DNA from: MGIIa-L3 sp038150305
Lineage (GTDB): Archaea > Thermoplasmatota > Poseidoniia > Poseidoniales > Poseidoniaceae
Reading direction: 5' to 3'
DNA length: 64,000 bases
Assembly: GCA_038150305.1 (NCBI GenBank)
Contig: JAYOTG010000004.1
Coordinates: 1-64,000, forward strand
Every line of letters begins with the position of its first letter. The stretch's first letter is position 1. Positions 62,981 to 64,000 of the stretch are shown piece by piece. The notes under the pieces were generated by a model. The model searched no databases, was not told the DNA's origin, and worked only from the letters and a program-made list of their open reading frames with translations. A program made the position numbers and the translations under genes.

Positions 62981-64000
62981 ATGGCTTCAAGACCCACACC
63001 CCAATGGTCCCTCATGAGCCGCGAGGGGGAGCCCCAAACCCCCGCGGAACTCCCGCCTGAAGACGGCACGAGCAAGCTCGAAAAGGAACTGACCACCATC
63101 AGAAACCGTCGCTCGAAGGGTGACCGACGGCGCTTCCCCTCCGCCATCGAGGATTTCGTCCTGATTTCGGGCTTCATCTACGGCGCCTTCTACGCCTTGC
63201 TCATTTTCTCGATGTCCGGTGGCCTGCTTGGCACCTCCACCGCGCTGGATCACGCAGCATCGAAGACCTTCTTGGACCCCAGCGGCGAGTGTCAGGAAGT
63301 CACCGACGAGCCTTGGATTCACATCTACCCCGACAACGACAACGAACGGTTCAGCATCGGCGTTTACAACCTGCCAAACGGCATCGCGACGGTGAACATG
63401 TCCCTCATCGCCATGGAGGTCCTCGGCGAAAACACGGATCGGCTGACGACACAAGTCGAGGAGAATTACTTGATCGGCAGCAATGGCTCGCTCGGCACCG
63501 TGTTCAGCTTCCATCATTTGGCCCCTGGACCTTACGAATTGAGGGTCGTCGTGAACATGCAACCCCCAGAGGGCAGCGAGAACGGCACGACGGTGGAGGG
63601 CGATTGGCCCATCTCCAACGACCTGTCTGTTGAGCTGTCCAGTTCCAGCGCGACCTTGAGTTTCCTGCCCTTTGTGGACGATACGGACCACACCGAAGCC
63701 ACCATACTCGAAGCCGGTCAACGTAACTGCTGGACCATGCCTCAACTTGGACGATGGGGCTTCGTCCTCATGGGCGCAGAACTTGGCGGTGGTCGTGAAA
63801 CCGCGATGCTGACCGGCGGAGCGGCAGGGATCCCCGCGTGGTGGATGGCCTTCATCTCGCTCTCGCTCTCCGCCGTGAGCCTCTTGTTGCTCTACCCGCT
63901 GATGTACAAGGTCTACCATCAGGACACCGACGACATGCTCTCCAACAAGCACATCGAGCACGTGGTGAAAACGACGGTCAGCAAGGTTGCAACCCGTTTG
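62981..64000 (+). CDS. Membrane protein, truncated at the window end
   Basis: An ORF runs open from ATG 62981 to the end (340 residues visible; ATG 63014 is an alternative start). After a basic, Glu/Pro-rich N-terminus and a charged stretch (KGDRRRF), a membrane helix (FVLISGFIYGAFYALLIFSM) leads to an external domain of about 190 residues with two Cys. A second membrane helix (WWMAFISLSLSAVSLLLLY) precedes a cytoplasmic region continuing beyond the edge. No family recognised. Confidence 0.6.
   Translation, partial: MASRPTPQWSLMSREGEPQTPAELPPEDGTSKLEKELTTIRNRRSKGDRRRFPSAIEDFVLISGFIYGAFYALLIFSMSGGLLGTSTALDHAASKTFLDPSGECQEVTDEPWIHIYPDNDNERFSIGVYNLPNGIATVNMSLIAMEVLGENTDRLTTQVEENYLIGSNGSLGTVFSFHHLAPGPYELRVVVNMQPPEGSENGTTVEGDWPISNDLSVELSSSSATLSFLPFVDDTDHTEATILEAGQRNCWTMPQLGRWGFVLMGAELGGGRETAMLTGGAAGIPAWWMAFISLSLSAVSLLLLYPLMYKVYHQDTDDMLSNKHIEHVVKTTVSKVATRL

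Overview
The window looks like a piece of a planktonic marine euryarchaeon, most likely Marine Group II ('Candidatus Poseidoniales') or a close relative. This is inferred from gene content, not from a marker-gene tree. Archaeal hallmarks are a Gar1-type H/ACA RNP protein, an archaeal FAD synthase (RibL), an NFACT/Rqc2-type protein, a two-subunit 2-oxoacid:ferredoxin oxidoreductase (KorAB), AT-rich TATA-like boxes close to start codons, and many secreted proteins with Ca-binding or CARDB-type modules. Mixed in are bacterial-type genes (oligoribonuclease, RNase PH, bacterial riboflavin synthase, GpsA, HxlR regulator, AcnA aconitase). That mixture is typical of this group. GC is high, genes are tightly packed, and no noncoding stretch exceeds about 150 bases. 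A run of ten N at 10666-10675 marks a scaffold gap inside a protease gene, so this is a draft or metagenome assembly.

Layout. 1-8124 (minus strand): the start of a probable MoxR-type gene, a DUF4350 membrane protein, an exported CARDB-like protein, and a complete three-subunit molybdenum hydroxylase whose FAD subunit carries a cysteine loop like that of 4-hydroxybenzoyl-CoA reductase. 8124-13000: a thioredoxin-like lipoprotein, a 39-residue CDGSH-like iron-sulfur mini-protein missed by ordinary ORF cutoffs, an HxlR regulator, and two subtilisin-like proteases. 13027-15034: oligoribonuclease, then XdhC and MocA, which mature the cofactor of the molybdenum enzyme. 15103-24167: acyl-CoA dehydrogenase, a cation antiporter, a fused E1 alpha-beta 2-oxoacid dehydrogenase, a pseudo-receiver protein, a MoeB-rhodanese fusion and thioredoxin reductase. 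24212-26418: a riboflavin operon (ribB-ribL-ribE-ribH). 26507-29064: an endonuclease IV-like protein, GpsA and a small protein.

29065-31743: a phosphonate/phosphite-type ABC transporter (phnDCE) preceded by a perfect 16-base palindrome. 31773-36479: an ABC-2 exporter and membrane/secreted proteins. 36511-39271: Gar1 fused to RGG repeats and three RanBP2 zinc fingers, then a TPR membrane protein. 39294-46016: a 2240-residue FG-GAP surface protein. 46126-53568: aconitase, a membrane-anchored cyclophilin and KorAB, the last two divergent across an inverted repeat. 53612-64000: a DUF2135 protein, tRNA-Gln, a Nudix/metallo-beta-lactamase fusion, a protein sharing a 'QGY' helix motif with the giant surface protein, a rhodanese lipoprotein, NFACT, free-methionine sulfoxide reductase, thiolase, RNase PH, tRNA-Phe and a truncated membrane protein.

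Together the genes suit an aerobic or microaerophilic heterotroph that degrades proteins outside the cell, oxidises amino-acid-derived 2-oxoacids and fatty acids (E1, KorAB, acyl-CoA dehydrogenase, thiolase, aconitase), and imports organic or reduced phosphorus. The best candidates for undescribed biology are the Gar1-RGG-zinc-finger fusion, the 4-hydroxybenzoyl-CoA-reductase-like enzyme in a presumed plankton genome, the shared QGY tail motif, the CDGSH-like mini-protein, and the phnD and korA palindromes. All calls come from reading motifs; no database search was run.
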